Both the position numbers and the translations under genes were made by a program. A stretch of 64,000 bases of DNA, from NCBI RefSeq assembly GCF_002127545.1, contig NZ_MUBK01000004.1, forward strand, positions 62,001 to 126,000, in the 5' to 3' direction. Source of the stretch: Xenorhabdus beddingii (GTDB taxonomy: Bacteria > Pseudomonadota > Gammaproteobacteria > Enterobacterales > Enterobacteriaceae). The notes under the pieces were generated by a model. It ran no database searches. It was given only the letters and a program-made list of their open reading frames with translations, and had not been told where the DNA came from. This document shows positions 20,547 through 30,104 of this stretch, one piece after another; position 1 is the stretch's first letter; each line of letters begins with the position of its first letter.

Positions 20547-21428
20547 TTATTCTTCAACTTCTTGCTGTACTGGGGCTTTAACCCGACGAACGTGCTCTTC
20601 AAGTTCTGTAAATGAAGGGCGATCGGTGAGGAATAACGTTTTGCGACCGAATTCAACCGCAATTTGTGGTGCATAACCATTCAAACTGGAAAGCAGTGTC
20701 ACCTTGATGCATTGCAACATTTTGACCTGCTCACTGCTGCGTTGACGAAGTAATGTCGCCAGCGGAGAAACGAAACCGTAAGCCAATAAAATACCAAGGA
20801 ATGTTCCCACCATGGCATGCGCGATCAGGGCACCCAATTCTCCTGCCGGGCGATCTGCAGATCCCAGGGCGTGAACAACCCCCATGACGGCAGCAACAAT
20901 CCCGAATGCAGGCAGGGAATCCCCGACCATCGCCAAACTGGTGGCTGGAATTTCACTCTCTTGTTCGTAAGTCTCGATTTCTTCATCCATCAAGGCTTCG
21001 ATTTCATGGGAATTCATGTTACCGCTGATGATTAAGCGCATGTAATCAGTAATGAAATCCATCAAATACCGATCTTTCAACAAACGAGGATACTGTGTAA
21101 AAATGTCGCTTTGTTGTGGGTTTTCAATATCCCGTTCCAAAGCAAGAAACCCGTGCTGGCGAGATTTGGACAACAAGCGGAATTGCAATGCCATCAGATC
21201 CATGTACATTGCCTTGTTGTATTTTGATCTGCGCAATACTTTTGGTAAGACACGCAGTGTTGCCTTTATCGCCTTGCCATTATTGCCCACGATAAAAGCG
21301 CCGATCCCCGCACCTGCAATAATCAAAAATTCCGCTGGCTGATAAAGTGCGCCCATGTGACCACCGACAAGCAGATAGCCACCAATTACCGCACCAAAAA
21401 CCACGATATATCCTAAAAGTACTAACAC
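20547..21428 (-). CDS. motA: Flagellar stator protein MotA
   Basis: A 293-residue inner-membrane protein with four spans; the cytoplasmic loop carries charged residues that touch the rotor, and [33 protein letters not shown] is split across TM3-TM4. The start is a GTG (21428) with AAGGAT 8 bp ahead; the resulting [10 protein letters not shown] matches the family start. No exact sigma-28 box was found in the 80 bp between this start and the flhDC terminator hairpin. Confidence 0.97.
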   Translation of the reverse strand: MLVLLGYIVVFGAVIGGYLLVGGHMGALYQPAEFLIIAGAGIGAFIVGNNGKAIKATLRVLPKVLRRSKYNKAMYMDLMALQFRLLSKSRQHGFLALERDIENPQQSDIFTQYPRLLKDRYLMDFITDYMRLIISGNMNSHEIEALMDEEIETYEQESEIPATSLAMVGDSLPAFGIVAAVMGVVHALGSADRPAGELGALIAHAMVGTFLGILLAYGFVSPLATLLRQRSSEQVKMLQCIKVTLLSSLNGYAPQIAVEFGRKTLFLTDRPSFTELEEHVRRVKAPVQQEVEE

Positions 21429-21505
21429 GCGATATCCTTTAGCTAAGTTGGTGAGCAGATGGGATTTGCACAGGGCGAACAGATAAATGAAGAAGGATGT
21501 GAAAG

Positions 21506-21540
21506 CAGGTTACAAGTTTTATATCAAAACTTGTAACCTG
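21506..21540. terminator. Perfect 15-bp hairpin between flhC and motA
   Basis: Arms 21506-21520 and 21526-21540 are perfectly complementary around a 5-base loop. It lies 23 bp past the flhC stop. The stem itself holds AAAA/TTTT next to the loop, but there is no strong U-tract after it, so it may act as a terminator or as an mRNA 3'-end stabiliser. Confidence 0.6.
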
Positions 21541-21562
21541 AGTTTTACTTTCTCATTTAAAT

Positions 21563-22144
21563 TCACATAGCTTGCTGAGCAAATCCATCCAGCAGTTGTG
21601 AATTAGTATCGGCAGGTTGAGGGGAAAGTTTACGTTTTTTTACTGCCCGTGAAGGTGGCTGGCAAAGACTGCAAACAAAGCTATTTACCGGTTGATGGGC
21701 ATGTGTGATGAAAGTTCCACCACAGCAACGACATTCTGTTGGCTGCAACATACCACTGTCAACAAAACGAACCAGTGTCCAGGCTCTGGTTAATGCCAAA
21801 ACCGGCCCACTCTCACTACTTGGAGGACATTGCTCAAGGTATAGCCGATAGGCTTTTACAACCGCCTCGACCCCCCCGCAATGCCTACTTTTCAACAGAA
21901 AACGGTAAGCATTGTAGAACATTGACGAATGAATATTCTGTTCCCAAGTCATAAACCAATCCGTCGAAAAGGGGAGCATCCCTTTAGGCGGAGGGCTTCC
22001 CCGCAACTCCTTATACAACCTGATCAACCGGCCTCTGCTTAGTTGCGTTTCACTTTCAAGCATCTGTAACCGCGCGCCTAAAGTGATGAGTTCCATTGCC
22101 AGCTGAATATCTTTCGCTTCCTGAACAATACTTTTTTCAACCAT
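21563..22144 (-). CDS. flhC: Flagellar master activator subunit FlhC
   Basis: A 193-residue subunit of the FlhD4C2 activator of class 2 flagellar genes. The C-terminal zinc site is visible as CRCCGGTF...CSLC. Its ATG is 2 bp after the flhD stop, so the two are co-translated. Confidence 0.97.
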   Translation of the reverse strand: MVEKSIVQEAKDIQLAMELITLGARLQMLESETQLSRGRLIRLYKELRGSPPPKGMLPFSTDWFMTWEQNIHSSMFYNAYRFLLKSRHCGGVEAVVKAYRLYLEQCPPSSESGPVLALTRAWTLVRFVDSGMLQPTECRCCGGTFITHAHQPVNSFVCSLCQPPSRAVKKRKLSPQPADTNSQLLDGFAQQAM

Positions 22145-22146
22145 CT

Positions 22147-22497
22147 TTACGCTCTTTTCTTGATTGAAGTGTCATCCTGAGCGGATAACTGCTGAAAAAG
22201 ATGAGTAGACAGCAAGATACCTGTATGAATTTGTTGCAGATCGTCCACCCGCGATTCCTTCGTTAACTGCTGTACGGTTTCGTGGTCTTCAAACCGAAAA
22301 TGGCAAATCAGTTGGTTTGTTTCAGCTAATTTTACTAACTGAGGCAATGTCAGCTCGGCCAACGTATCAGCCATCGATTCACTAATACCTAAACGGAACA
22401 TCGCAGATGCTTTCTCATGGTTAATTAGCCGTTGTGCTAAAAGCAAATACGATAAATTTATGTCATAAATATGTTTGAGCAATTCAACCGTACTCAT
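22147..22497 (-). CDS. flhD: Flagellar master activator subunit FlhD
   Basis: A 116-residue helical protein with the family start ([21 protein letters not shown]) and the redox-sensitive region near [13 protein letters not shown]. In Xenorhabdus and Photorhabdus FlhDC also governs haemolysin, lipase and antibiotic output, so this operon may be a virulence regulator. Its 1.8 kb upstream region carries an RcsAB-type box and a CRP-type site. Confidence 0.97.
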   Translation of the reverse strand: MSTVELLKHIYDINLSYLLLAQRLINHEKASAMFRLGISESMADTLAELTLPQLVKLAETNQLICHFRFEDHETVQQLTKESRVDDLQQIHTGILLSTHLFQQLSAQDDTSIKKRA

Positions 22498-22739
22498 TTC
22501 TATATATCCCGTCCGATTACATGAAAAAATTAAATTAAGTGATCAAAGAATCACTCACGACAAAATTACCAGTAGCATGAGATTCAATAATCTCCGACAT
22601 AACTGAAATATACATCTTTAGCCAGAGCAGTAACTGTCCTTTGTATTACTCTTGGGATCGCCCAATTTCTAAAATATTTCGGTAATGGGTTGTGAAAGTA
22701 TTATTGCGTCATCTGGGTAATGCACTTGCCACAATTGAT

Positions 22740-22753
22740 TAAGAATATTCTTA
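22740..22753. promoter_or_regulatory. Palindromic RcsAB-type box upstream of flhDC
   Basis: TAAGAATATTCTTA is a perfect 14-base palindrome (16 bases with flanking T and A). It fits the RcsA-RcsB operator consensus (TAAGAATATTCCTA) at 13 of 14 positions. It lies about 245 bp before the flhD ATG. RcsB represses flhDC in enterics through such a site. Confidence 0.65.
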
Positions 22754-22821
22754 ATGCTAATTAACTTTACTCCTGAATCATCAACTTATACAACGGACAA
22801 TATATGTCATTTTAAATACTA

Positions 22822-22837
22822 TGTGATCCAGATCACA
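22822..22837. promoter_or_regulatory. CRP-cAMP site upstream of flhDC
   Basis: TGTGATCCAGATCACA matches the CRP consensus (TGTGA-N6-TCACA) at all ten key positions. It is about 325 bp before flhD. CRP activates flhDC in E. coli. Confidence 0.7.
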
Positions 22838-24415
22838 AAACTACCTCTTTTTATTATGATTCTAGCTCATTAACTATTCAAGCAACAAAAAACGAGAAAT
22901 AGTCTACAATTAATAAGTTAAATTATTTAAATAAAAATATTAGGGATTGTTTTTTGTTTTGTGCGATCTATTAAACTTATAAATTCAAAATAACGATAAA
23001 AAATCTTTCCTTGAGTAAAATTACCAATATCTTAATAAAATTTGCCTCTTGATAATGCAGGTAGGTACTCATCTTCCACTATAACTTGATTTAGATCATA
23101 CTTATGCCAAATTTATTAATTTTATGTGAATACTAGTTATTAAAAAGCTACCAGTCTGATCATTTTTAGTTTACGATCGTATCATTTTCAAACAGAAGAA
23201 AGGGGGCATTTCCCCTACTTTGAAGTCAAATATCACACAGATCACAAAAATAAGATAAAATACAGTATGATATTGAAATAAAAAAACATCTCTATCCTTC
23301 CCTCTCCGTAAACACAACCAGCAATGCTTTGCTAATTCAACAAAATGCACGTCTCTCAAGAGCTACCAAGGCTTTTTCCAGTCACGCTCACTAATAAATT
23401 TATCTAATCTAAAAAAGCCCCAAAATAGCCTGCCTGTGACATAAATTTAACTAAATGCCCTCTGGTGATTATTTCTTCTCATTGGCTAGCTTATACACAC
23501 ATAATATAAGTAAAATTAATCAATTTATTTCCCTTATGGCTCACAAATGATAAGAATAACAAATGATTTTGTTCCCATGCCAAAACGGACAAACTGATAA
23601 CCCAATTCAAAAGCAAGGTGGCCTATTGACTAAAAATTAATTTACTTAAATAACAAAAAATTTAGATACAAAATCATTCCCAAATGCAAATTTAGCAATA
23701 ATTTATTTTGGCATAAAACCCAATTAAAAGAATAATGGGTATTTTGAATAAAAAGAAATTAATGCAGATATAAAAGCAAATATTAAAAAGAAATTTAACC
23801 CATTTAATTTTAAATTAAAACCACAATAAGTCATTTAAATTGGCGTTTCAAATAAAAAAAATAACAGGTAAAAATAACTCTATTACTTCATTAAGTTCAT
23901 TTATATTGTGATAGGAGGTTCATATTTAAAGAATAACATCAATACCTATTCTAAATATCTGCAAAAAATTCGTTATGATGAGGCTTTTTAATACGCACTT
24001 TTTATGTGGGTTTTTCTTTAATCCACACAGAATAAGATAGTAATTAATGAGAATTATTTGCAACCATCCACCAAATCGATGAATGTGAAATCACTCAATC
24101 ATTTGAGCAATGACACTGTCATGTATTCGTGATCCAATTAGCCATAAAGAATATTTTCATGGCAATAACGGTAACCCCATTAGGGTAGCAAAAGGAAAAA
24201 ATGAACTGTAAATACCTAGTCCCATTATTAGTGTCATTAATAAAACAGGTAACGCATCATACCTTGTAATCTTGTATGAAAAGAATTTTTCGTGCGCGCA
24301 ATATATGTACAATCAAGACCGGTGACGATACTTTCCCACAATTCATTCAGATTGAAACAAGGCTTGAAATTTCACACTATTCGCTGCAAATACAGACTAA
24401 ATCACCACGTATACA

Positions 24416-24607
24416 GTGATGTCGAGAGGAATGGAAGATGTAGATCAGCCTCAGAACATAAAGTTCCCAATGTTCTGTGCATCCATTTATGGCGTCTTTA
24501 TTAGAAAATCTTTATCCGTTTTGTTCTACGACAAAGATGCCGTTAAATATCGTACATTAGGTTTTGTACAAGAAAATGAATGGCTAACACTGGTAAAAAT
24601 GGAATAA
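24416..24607 (+). pseudogene. Possible remnant of an acetyltransferase gene
   Basis: The last 30 residues of this frame ([20 protein letters not shown]) look like the C-terminal end of a GNAT acetyltransferase, where a residue pattern like A-x-x-x-Y-x-x-L-G-F precedes an EW strand. Nothing upstream looks like the acetyl-CoA-binding core. If real it is only a tail fragment; it may be chance. Confidence 0.2.
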
Positions 24608-24658
24608 ATGCACTGGCAATCAATATAAAAAATACGTTTCTGACATTTGAACTAATCA

Positions 24659-25516
24659 TCATATTTTAATACCTAATGATATTCCCAAACGTTTACCTTT
24701 CCTTAATGAGTTTTCTTCTAATACCATCAGATTTTTCTTAAACAGAATGATATCTGCTGATTCTTTTGTGATACTCATGCCTGTATCAACTAAAATTCCG
24801 ACGTCAGTATCCTCTAATGCCAGTGCATCATTTATTCCATCACCCGGCAAAACAATCCTATGAACATTATTTTGTAATGATTTTAAATGCGTGATTTTTG
24901 CAGGGGGTTAACGACAAAAGATTGTTCCCAATTCCACTTCTTTTGAAAGGTTTTTATCTCTCATTGGTTTAATATCAGGGCCGATAAGAATATTTCCAGA
25001 ATCTAAATCCACATTGTGACAAACTTTAGCCATAATGGCAGGATTATCTCCGGTAAGCATCTTAACCTAAATGCTATTTTTTCTTAATACCACAATAGCC
25101 ATTGCAGTACTCTCTTTGGATGGATTGAAAAATGTTAATAAACCCTGCGGTGTCATTTTTTTTCTCTCAACAACAGAAAGCCACTGTTTCACTTCACCAG
25201 TACTTAACTCCCGTTCCGCTAAGATTAACACCCTGAAACCTTGTTCGTTATAGTCACTAACCCGTTCTATTAGATTGTTGCAACTTTCTTCAGTGAGAGG
25301 AATAATTTTCTCTTTTATCCTTATATGGGAGCAAACTGATAGCATTTCTTCAACGGCATATTTACAGGATAATTGATGATTTTCATACAAATTATGTACA
25401 AAAATTAACACATTGCAGTCGACAAAACCAAACAGTAACTCATCAATTTTTCTGTAGCTGCGGAGAAAATTGATGCCTGAATTTCCGCTCTCATACCTAA
25501 AAATCGCTTGCCCCAT
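24659..25516 (-). pseudogene. mgtB: mgtB/mgtA Mg2+-transporting P-type ATPase, degraded fragment
   Basis: Read in a single frame, this stretch is the cytoplasmic half of a MgtA/MgtB ATPase. In order: YAVEEMLSVCSHIR, GFRVLILAERE, LLTFFNPSKES, then after an in-frame stop VKMLTGDNPAIMAKVC, IGPDIKPMRDKN, a second stop, and GDGINDALALEDTDVGI with KESADIILFKKNLMVLEE. The first half (membrane spans 1-4 and the DKTGT phosphorylation site) and the last membrane helices are gone. The gene follows mgtC as in the Salmonella mgtCB operon. It cannot encode a working transporter. Confidence 0.9.
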
Positions 25517-25710
25517 TAGGTTTCTGATACCATTTTAGTCAACACTGCCTAGCCAATTCCAATAGAGTATAGAGGTATCTTCCCTGCCCTCTATATCTAA
25601 ATAATGTTGGAGAATAATTTTGTTTTGAGTCAGTGTGTTCGTTAGCCGTTAGCCCTTTCTGCAAAAATAATCTCCATATAACAATATTGAATTGGTCATG
25701 AAAAATTATT

Positions 25711-26409
25711 CTAAGCGGGCAACTCAGCAGCAATTCTCCAATTCACTGCAGTGACACTTTTTTCCAGGCTGACTCGACACACAATCGACTCAATTTCTTT
25801 TTGCTCTGCCGGAGTCGCTAATATTTCCGCACAAACTTCAAGTCTGCCGGACTGAATTGCATCTGCGCTGCTCAATGACTGCAATCTAACCGCTAATCCA
25901 TTCAGGGCCTGTAAAATCAAAGTCCTGACCAAAATTTCATCATCTATGGCGCAAATAATATGGATCTTATAACGTTGTTCTAAATCCAACGCTTGCTGAG
26001 AAGGCTGAGTATTGATTCGCTGTGCGGCTTCTCTCAATAAAATATTCGCGCAAAGAATAATGGCAGTTGCTATGCAGGCTGACCAATATTGCCCCAGTCC
26101 ACACAATACCCCAATGCCTGCCGAACACCATAATGTTGCGGCTGTATTTAAACCACGAATACTCATTCCTTGGCGCATAATAACACCAGCACCAAGAAAA
26201 CCAATTCCAGAGACAATTTGTGCCGCAATACGTCCGGGGCTATCCGCAGAAGCCGTCATTGAACAAATAATAAAAACCGCCGCGCCCGTTGACACCAAAG
26301 CATTGGTTCTCAATCCTGCCATACGCTGACGCCATTGACGTTCAGCTCCAATCAAAGCCCCAAGGCACAGTGCAGATAGCAAATGGATGCCAATAGATGT
26401 TAAAAACAT
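25711..26409 (-). CDS. mgtC: MgtC virulence/Mg2+-limitation protein
   Basis: A 232-residue protein with four or five N-terminal membrane spans and a soluble C-terminal ACT-like domain. The motifs GAERQWRQRMAGLRTNALV, GIGFLGAGVIMRQGMS and RGLNTAATLWCSAGIGVL match Salmonella MgtC. In pathogens MgtC inhibits the F-type ATP synthase and supports survival in host cells at low Mg2+. The ORF extends to 26421, but GGAGAAT is ideally placed for the ATG at 26409. The partner mgtB downstream is broken, so mgtC has been kept alone. Confidence 0.93.
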   Translation of the reverse strand: MFLTSIGIHLLSALCLGALIGAERQWRQRMAGLRTNALVSTGAAVFIICSMTASADSPGRIAAQIVSGIGFLGAGVIMRQGMSIRGLNTAATLWCSAGIGVLCGLGQYWSACIATAIILCANILLREAAQRINTQPSQQALDLEQRYKIHIICAIDDEILVRTLILQALNGLAVRLQSLSSADAIQSGRLEVCAEILATPAEQKEIESIVCRVSLEKSVTAVNWRIAAELPA

Positions 26410-27159
26410 AGTATTCTCCATTACATCAAATGGATAAATAAACCCTTAATTATTCAAGCTATTGATTGATCATATCGGCGTGATTGATCATACGTAACTT
26501 AAAATCTACTGGGTATAGAAAATCATGTACATTGATTGAAGCAGGCTTGGTTCGATTATTAGTTTTTCAACTAACGCACGATAGAAAGCCTAAAGAGACA
26601 ATCTCTTTATCGCACATGAAATAGAGTAACAAAATAGTTAATTTGACTTGATTACTTGTTTGTTCCCGGAGGGAATAAGGAATGAATATATGACCACATC
26701 ATGTATGCCCCGATATATCTTCAAATAATATTTTATCAAGAATCCAATTCAGTAGATCCCAGTATCAAATAATTTTTCTTCGGGTGGGTACAGCTCATGA
26801 AGTTAAAGTAGTACCGCCACCATTTCTGGTAAGCAGCAAATCGGGATGAGATGAACAGCTTACCGGGTTACTTTGTATCTAATCTAAAACTTTGACTGTC
26901 CAATTGTTGGCTCCCTAGTGGAATTTGCGGGGAAGTATAAACAGGTAAACTTAATAAGTAAAGACATTGGTCGAGAGAGCGTTTTACAAAAATCTATGCG
27001 TGCTCTGATTCATTAAAACACAACGCACTACAAATATTCGTCGTTTTATTGGCGCCGATCTTAACCAATAGTAACCAAGCTATTATTTTCACAAGGTTAT
27101 TCTTGTAATATAAATAAATTAGCCTAGAAACTTACAGAAATAATTTCATAAAATATAAA
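26410..27159. other. Region upstream of mgtC
   Basis: About 750 bp without a credible gene. In Salmonella the mgtC leader is a long regulatory RNA sensing ATP, proline and Mg2+. A leader could exist here, but I could not recognise leader peptides; only a small AAGAGA/TCTCTT hairpin near 26593 is visible. Confidence 0.4.
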
Positions 27160-27199
27160 AAACAAAAAGCCCGCCACGGCATTTTTACCTGGCGAGCTT
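27160..27199 (-). terminator. Terminator of the cold-shock gene
   Basis: AAGCCCGCCA (27167-27176) and TGGCGAGCTT (27190-27199) pair with one mismatch. On the minus strand the stem is followed by TTTGTTTTT. It lies 22 bp past the cold-shock stop. Confidence 0.85.
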
Positions 27200-27220
27200 A
27201 AATAAGGCATAAAGGCTAAA

Positions 27221-27433
27221 TTAGATAGCAGATACGTTAGCTGCTGCTGGGCCTTTGGCACCATTTTCAATGGTGAATTCTACGTTCTGGCCTTCTGCCA
27301 GAGTTTTGAAACCGTTACCTTGAATGGCAGAGAAATGTACGAATACGTCTTTGCTACCATCAGCTGGAGTGATGAAACCAAAGCCTTTAGACTCGTTGAA
27401 CCACTTCACTTGACCTTTCATTTTGTCAGTCAT
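27221..27433 (-). CDS. Cold-shock family RNA chaperone (CspC/CspE type)
   Basis: A 70-residue single cold-shock domain with both nucleic-acid motifs, KGFGFI (RNP1) and VFVHF (RNP2). It melts RNA structure and acts as a transcription antiterminator. The middle ([19 protein letters not shown]) is CspC/CspE-like, while the ends ([18 protein letters not shown]) recall CspA/CspB, so I do not assign a paralogue name. Good AGGAAAG site. Confidence 0.95.
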   Translation of the reverse strand: MTDKMKGQVKWFNESKGFGFITPADGSKDVFVHFSAIQGNGFKTLAEGQNVEFTIENGAKGPAAANVSAI

Positions 27434-27925
27434 TTGACTTTCCTATATATCAAAAAAAACTCGCCACCTCGGGCATGTATGTGTTGGCCAGTATCAGTAT
27501 TACTTATGGAGGCACTAAGAAGGAAACGGTCAACAAAGGCTACCGGAGATAGCACTTACACATAACTCATTAACTCAAGATGTCGTACATAAAGTAGGTC
27601 TGTTAATCAGGCCAAACGCATTAACGCATTAACGAACGCGAATAGCAACCTTTTTATGTATTATCGATTTAAAAAAGCTGCATACGCTCAATATTAGAAC
27701 AGAATAACATAATAAAAAGGTGTACTTATAACTTTATTTGATTTATTCAACTTTTAGCTTAGCGAAAATACTGATATTTCTCGCCGACAATAACAATTTT
27801 TCAAATAAATTAAAGCAATTGCTATACAGATGTGTGTTGCGGACATGCTAACCTTGAAAATGGTAAAATTTTCAATTCGATCTCGCTTTTTACAACACTT
27901 TTCTACAAATAAGTGGGTTAGCATT

Positions 27926-28435
27926 ATGAACATCATCAAACAGATATTGATTCAAGATCTTGAGCGGATCAATCTTAAAGAGCATCGTGATGGTAAAGTG
28001 CACTTCAACAGCATTTTTATTCACCATCACCCCTACCTATGTCTGGCGATGCTTATCGCTTATGCTTTTCTTGCTATGCTCATGTGGTATGCGCCCTATT
28101 TTGGCGCTTGGTCAATTTTTGCATTTACCGTGGCTTTTATCGCCATGGCAACCGTTCTATTATTTGATATCAAGCCTGTCTATCATTTCGAAGACATTGA
28201 CGTACTCGATTTACGTGTATGTTATAACGGCGAATGGTTTGTCAACGAACAGGTTTCCAAAAAAGCCATTAACAAAATACTCACTCATCCTCGAGTACCT
28301 AATGAAATCAAAGATGACATCAAACACGTTATGAAGAAAAAACACAGTATCTGTTTTTATGATGTGTTTCTCATCGCCTGTTCGGATCAATCACCTTATG
28401 CCCGGCCTACTAATATGGTAAATAAAAGTGCATAG
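27926..28435 (+). CDS. ylaC: YlaC family inner-membrane protein
   Basis: A 169-residue protein with two adjacent membrane helices at about residues 38-80. The conserved block FEDIDVLDLRVCYNGEWF and the later FYDVF match E. coli YlaC. The open frame extends to 27830, but the homologous start is the ATG at 27926. Function is unknown in the family. It lies just upstream of the tRNA-Asn array. Confidence 0.85.
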   Translation: MNIIKQILIQDLERINLKEHRDGKVHFNSIFIHHHPYLCLAMLIAYAFLAMLMWYAPYFGAWSIFAFTVAFIAMATVLLFDIKPVYHFEDIDVLDLRVCYNGEWFVNEQVSKKAINKILTHPRVPNEIKDDIKHVMKKKHSICFYDVFLIACSDQSPYARPTNMVNKSA

Positions 28436-28510
28436 GTTCAATGAAATAGTACAATCATGACACAATGCGCTCACATGATGAGCGAGCGGTAAGAAAAAAG
28501 AATTTTTGCG

Positions 28511-28539
28511 TTGACACTATTCTGGTTCATCGCTAATAT
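28511..28539 (+). promoter_or_regulatory. Promoter of tRNA-Asn copy 1
   Basis: TTGACA (28511-28516), 17 bases, TAATAT (28534-28539), then a GC-rich CGCCCC discriminator typical of stable-RNA promoters under stringent control. Confidence 0.85.
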
Positions 28540-28567
28540 TCGCCCCGTTCTCAGGAACGAAGAAATT

Positions 28568-28643
28568 CCTCCATAGTTCAGTCGGTAGAACGGCGGACTG
28601 TTAATCCGTATGTCGCTGGTTCGAGTCCAGCTGGAGGAGCCAA
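28568..28643 (+). tRNA. asnT: tRNA-Asn (GUU), copy 1
   Basis: A 76-base tRNA with encoded CCA. Acceptor arms TCCTCCA/TGGAGGA, anticodon loop CTGTTAA with GTT, and TTCGAGTC T-loop. It is nearly the same as E. coli tRNA-Asn. Confidence 0.98.
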
Positions 28644-28650
28644 ATTCAGG

Positions 28651-28683
28651 AAAGCCCGGTTAGCTCTGCTAGTCGGGCTTTCT
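28651..28683 (+). terminator. Terminator of tRNA-Asn copy 1
   Basis: GAAAGCCCG and CGGGCTTTC pair around an AT-rich loop, 7 bases after the tRNA. The same element recurs after copy 2. Confidence 0.8.
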
Positions 28684-29004
28684 GCTGTTTATTTCCCGCT
28701 TGTTATTTTTTCTTACTGCCTATATTTCCTGCCAACTGTGCGTTCTCTACTAACGGTGACTTTCCTGCCAACGATTGATCTTATAACTGACTATCCTCTC
28801 ATTAACTCTTTTTTCCTCTTTACTCTCGATGTTTGAATAGTAATTGTAAAATAAATCAACTTTTCCTAGGGGAAACCGCATGTCATGACTCACGATAAAA
28901 TCAATTAAAGCACACTGAACCAGTTATAATTTCATCAGAAAACAACAAAAAAACACCATTTAGAGCATATATCATTCACTTGAGCTTATTTTTCTTTTTT
29001 TTAC

Positions 29005-29034
29005 TTTACAACCTCAAGGTATTCTCTGTAATAT
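29005..29034 (+). promoter_or_regulatory. Promoter of tRNA-Asn copy 2
   Basis: TTTACA (29005-29010), 18 bases, TAATAT (29029-29034), followed by CGCCCC. The -35 and spacing are weaker than in the other three copies. Confidence 0.65.
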
Positions 29035-29061
29035 TCGCCCCGTTCTCAGGAACGAAGTAAT

Positions 29062-29137
29062 TCCTCCATAGTTCAGTCGGTAGAACGGCGGACTGTTAAT
29101 CCGTATGTCGCTGGTTCGAGTCCAGCTGGAGGAGCCA
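29062..29137 (+). tRNA. tRNA-Asn (GUU), copy 2
   Basis: Identical over all 76 bases to copy 1, and shares its 5' leader (CCCCGTTCTCAGGAACGAAG) and 3' terminator, showing recent duplication or conversion of the whole unit. Confidence 0.98.
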
Positions 29138-29144
29138 AATTCAG

Positions 29145-29177
29145 GAAAGCCCGGTTAGCTCTGCTAGTCGGGCTTTC
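29145..29177 (+). terminator. Terminator of tRNA-Asn copy 2
   Basis: Same GAAAGCCCG/CGGGCTTTC hairpin as after copy 1. Confidence 0.8.
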
Positions 29178-29374
29178 TGCTATTTATTTCCTGTAGTTAT
29201 TTCCTGCCAACGGTTGATTTTACAACTGACTGTCTTCTCACTAGTTCTTTTTCTTTATTCCCAATATTTGGGCACTTTAACATCCTCATTCATTCCCAAA
29301 AATGCAATAAAGAGCAAAAAGGGGCCAATAAGCACACATTACAAGCAATCAAATAGTTAATGTTATTTTCTGCT

Positions 29375-29403
29375 TTGACAAACGTAAAAAGTACCGTTAT
29401 TAT
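29375..29403 (+). promoter_or_regulatory. Promoter of tRNA-Asn copy 3
   Basis: TTGACA (29375-29380), 17 bases, TATTAT (29398-29403), then CGCCCC. Confidence 0.85.
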
Positions 29404-29423
29404 TCGCCCCGTCTTGAAGGAGT

Positions 29424-29499
29424 TCCTCCATAGTTCAGTCGGTAGAACGGCGGACTGTTAATCCGTATGTCGCTGGTTCGAGTCCAGCTGGAGGAGCCA
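29424..29499 (+). tRNA. tRNA-Asn (GUU), copy 3
   Basis: Identical to the other copies. Its leader is the shorter CCCCGTCTTGAAGGAG type shared with copy 4. Confidence 0.98.
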
Positions 29500-29511
29500 G
29501 ATATTCTGAAG

Positions 29512-29542
29512 AGCCTGATTAGTTTTGCTAATCAGGCTTTTT
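29512..29542 (+). terminator. Terminator of tRNA-Asn copy 3
   Basis: AGCCTGATT (29512-29520) and AATCAGGCT (29530-29538) form a perfect 9-bp stem followed by a T run. Confidence 0.85.
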
Positions 29543-29750
29543 GCTATTTACGCTTCTATTTCTACTCTTCTATTTTCTGCTGTTGAACATTTCCATTTTT
29601 CGAAATATTTTCCCTGCTCCCCTTCTTACCCTCTGGCACTACTGATGAGTTATCACGATCGAATTCCTCCCGGAGCAGATGATGGAAGTCTAAAAAAACC
29701 ACATCCAGTACACATTACCATCAAACAAACAGTTATTGTTATTTTCTGCT

Positions 29751-29779
29751 TTGACAAACGTAAAAAGTGCCGTTAATAT
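29751..29779 (+). promoter_or_regulatory. Promoter of tRNA-Asn copy 4
   Basis: TTGACA (29751-29756), 17 bases, TAATAT (29774-29779), then CACCCC. About 50 bases around it repeat the promoter of copy 3. Confidence 0.85.
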
Positions 29780-29799
29780 TCACCCCGTCTTGAAGGAGT

Positions 29800-29875
29800 T
29801 CCTCCATAGTTCAGTCGGTAGAACGGCGGACTGTTAATCCGTATGTCGCTGGTTCGAGTCCAGCTGGAGGAGCCA
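29800..29875 (+). tRNA. tRNA-Asn (GUU), copy 4
   Basis: Identical to the other copies. No clear terminator follows, so its transcript may run toward pyrC. Confidence 0.98.
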
Positions 29876-30030
29876 ATTTCAATTCACCCTCGTGTTGTTA
29901 CTTCTCGTTTTCCTTTTTTCGATACGATAATTTCCTCTGAATACCCTCATTAAAATAAATTTAAAAACTTAATAATTCAAAATTAACAGGATTTTATCAT
30001 TCAACAATAGCTATTTAGCTATTTTCGTTT

Positions 30031-30100
30031 TATCATCCTCCTCCGGCTTAAGGAGTGCTGAATCAGCATCCACCATTTTCCACCTATATTCTGGAGCCGG
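30031..30100 (+). promoter_or_regulatory. pyrC promoter and CTP-sensing leader
   Basis: A -10-like TATCAT (30031-30036) is followed by a start region CTCCGG. The transcript segment CCGGCT (30044-30049) can pair with AGCCGG (30095-30100), which covers the GGAG ribosome site 8 bp before the pyrC ATG. In E. coli, high CTP favours starting at C, giving an RNA that can form this hairpin and shut translation; low CTP shifts the start downstream to G. The parts seen here match that mechanism. Confidence 0.7.
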
Positions 30101-30104
30101 TTTC

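Larger units (their letters stand above)
22498..24291. other. Long non-coding region upstream of flhDC
   Basis: About 1.8 kb, very AT-rich, with no convincing gene. It holds the RcsAB-type box (22740-22753), the CRP-type site (22822-22837) and a weaker CRP-like half-match at 23231-23246. The rest has no structure I can name, but AT-rich DNA of this kind is typical H-NS-bound promoter DNA. The size suggests that many regulators act on flhDC. Confidence 0.6.

Noticed and set aside
24292..24504. 70-codon plus-strand frame
   Set aside because: Composition and lack of a ribosome site look random. Only the overlapping frame at 24416 has a weak GNAT-like tail.
25539..25733. Minus-strand frame between mgtC and the mgtB remnant as a possible mgtR-like peptide
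   Set aside because: It overlaps the end of mgtC, is longer than MgtR and has no membrane helix like it.
28568..29875. tRNA-Asn array as an attachment site for an integrated island
   Set aside because: No integrase gene or partial tRNA 3' end repeat was seen on either side; the neighbours are ordinary backbone genes.
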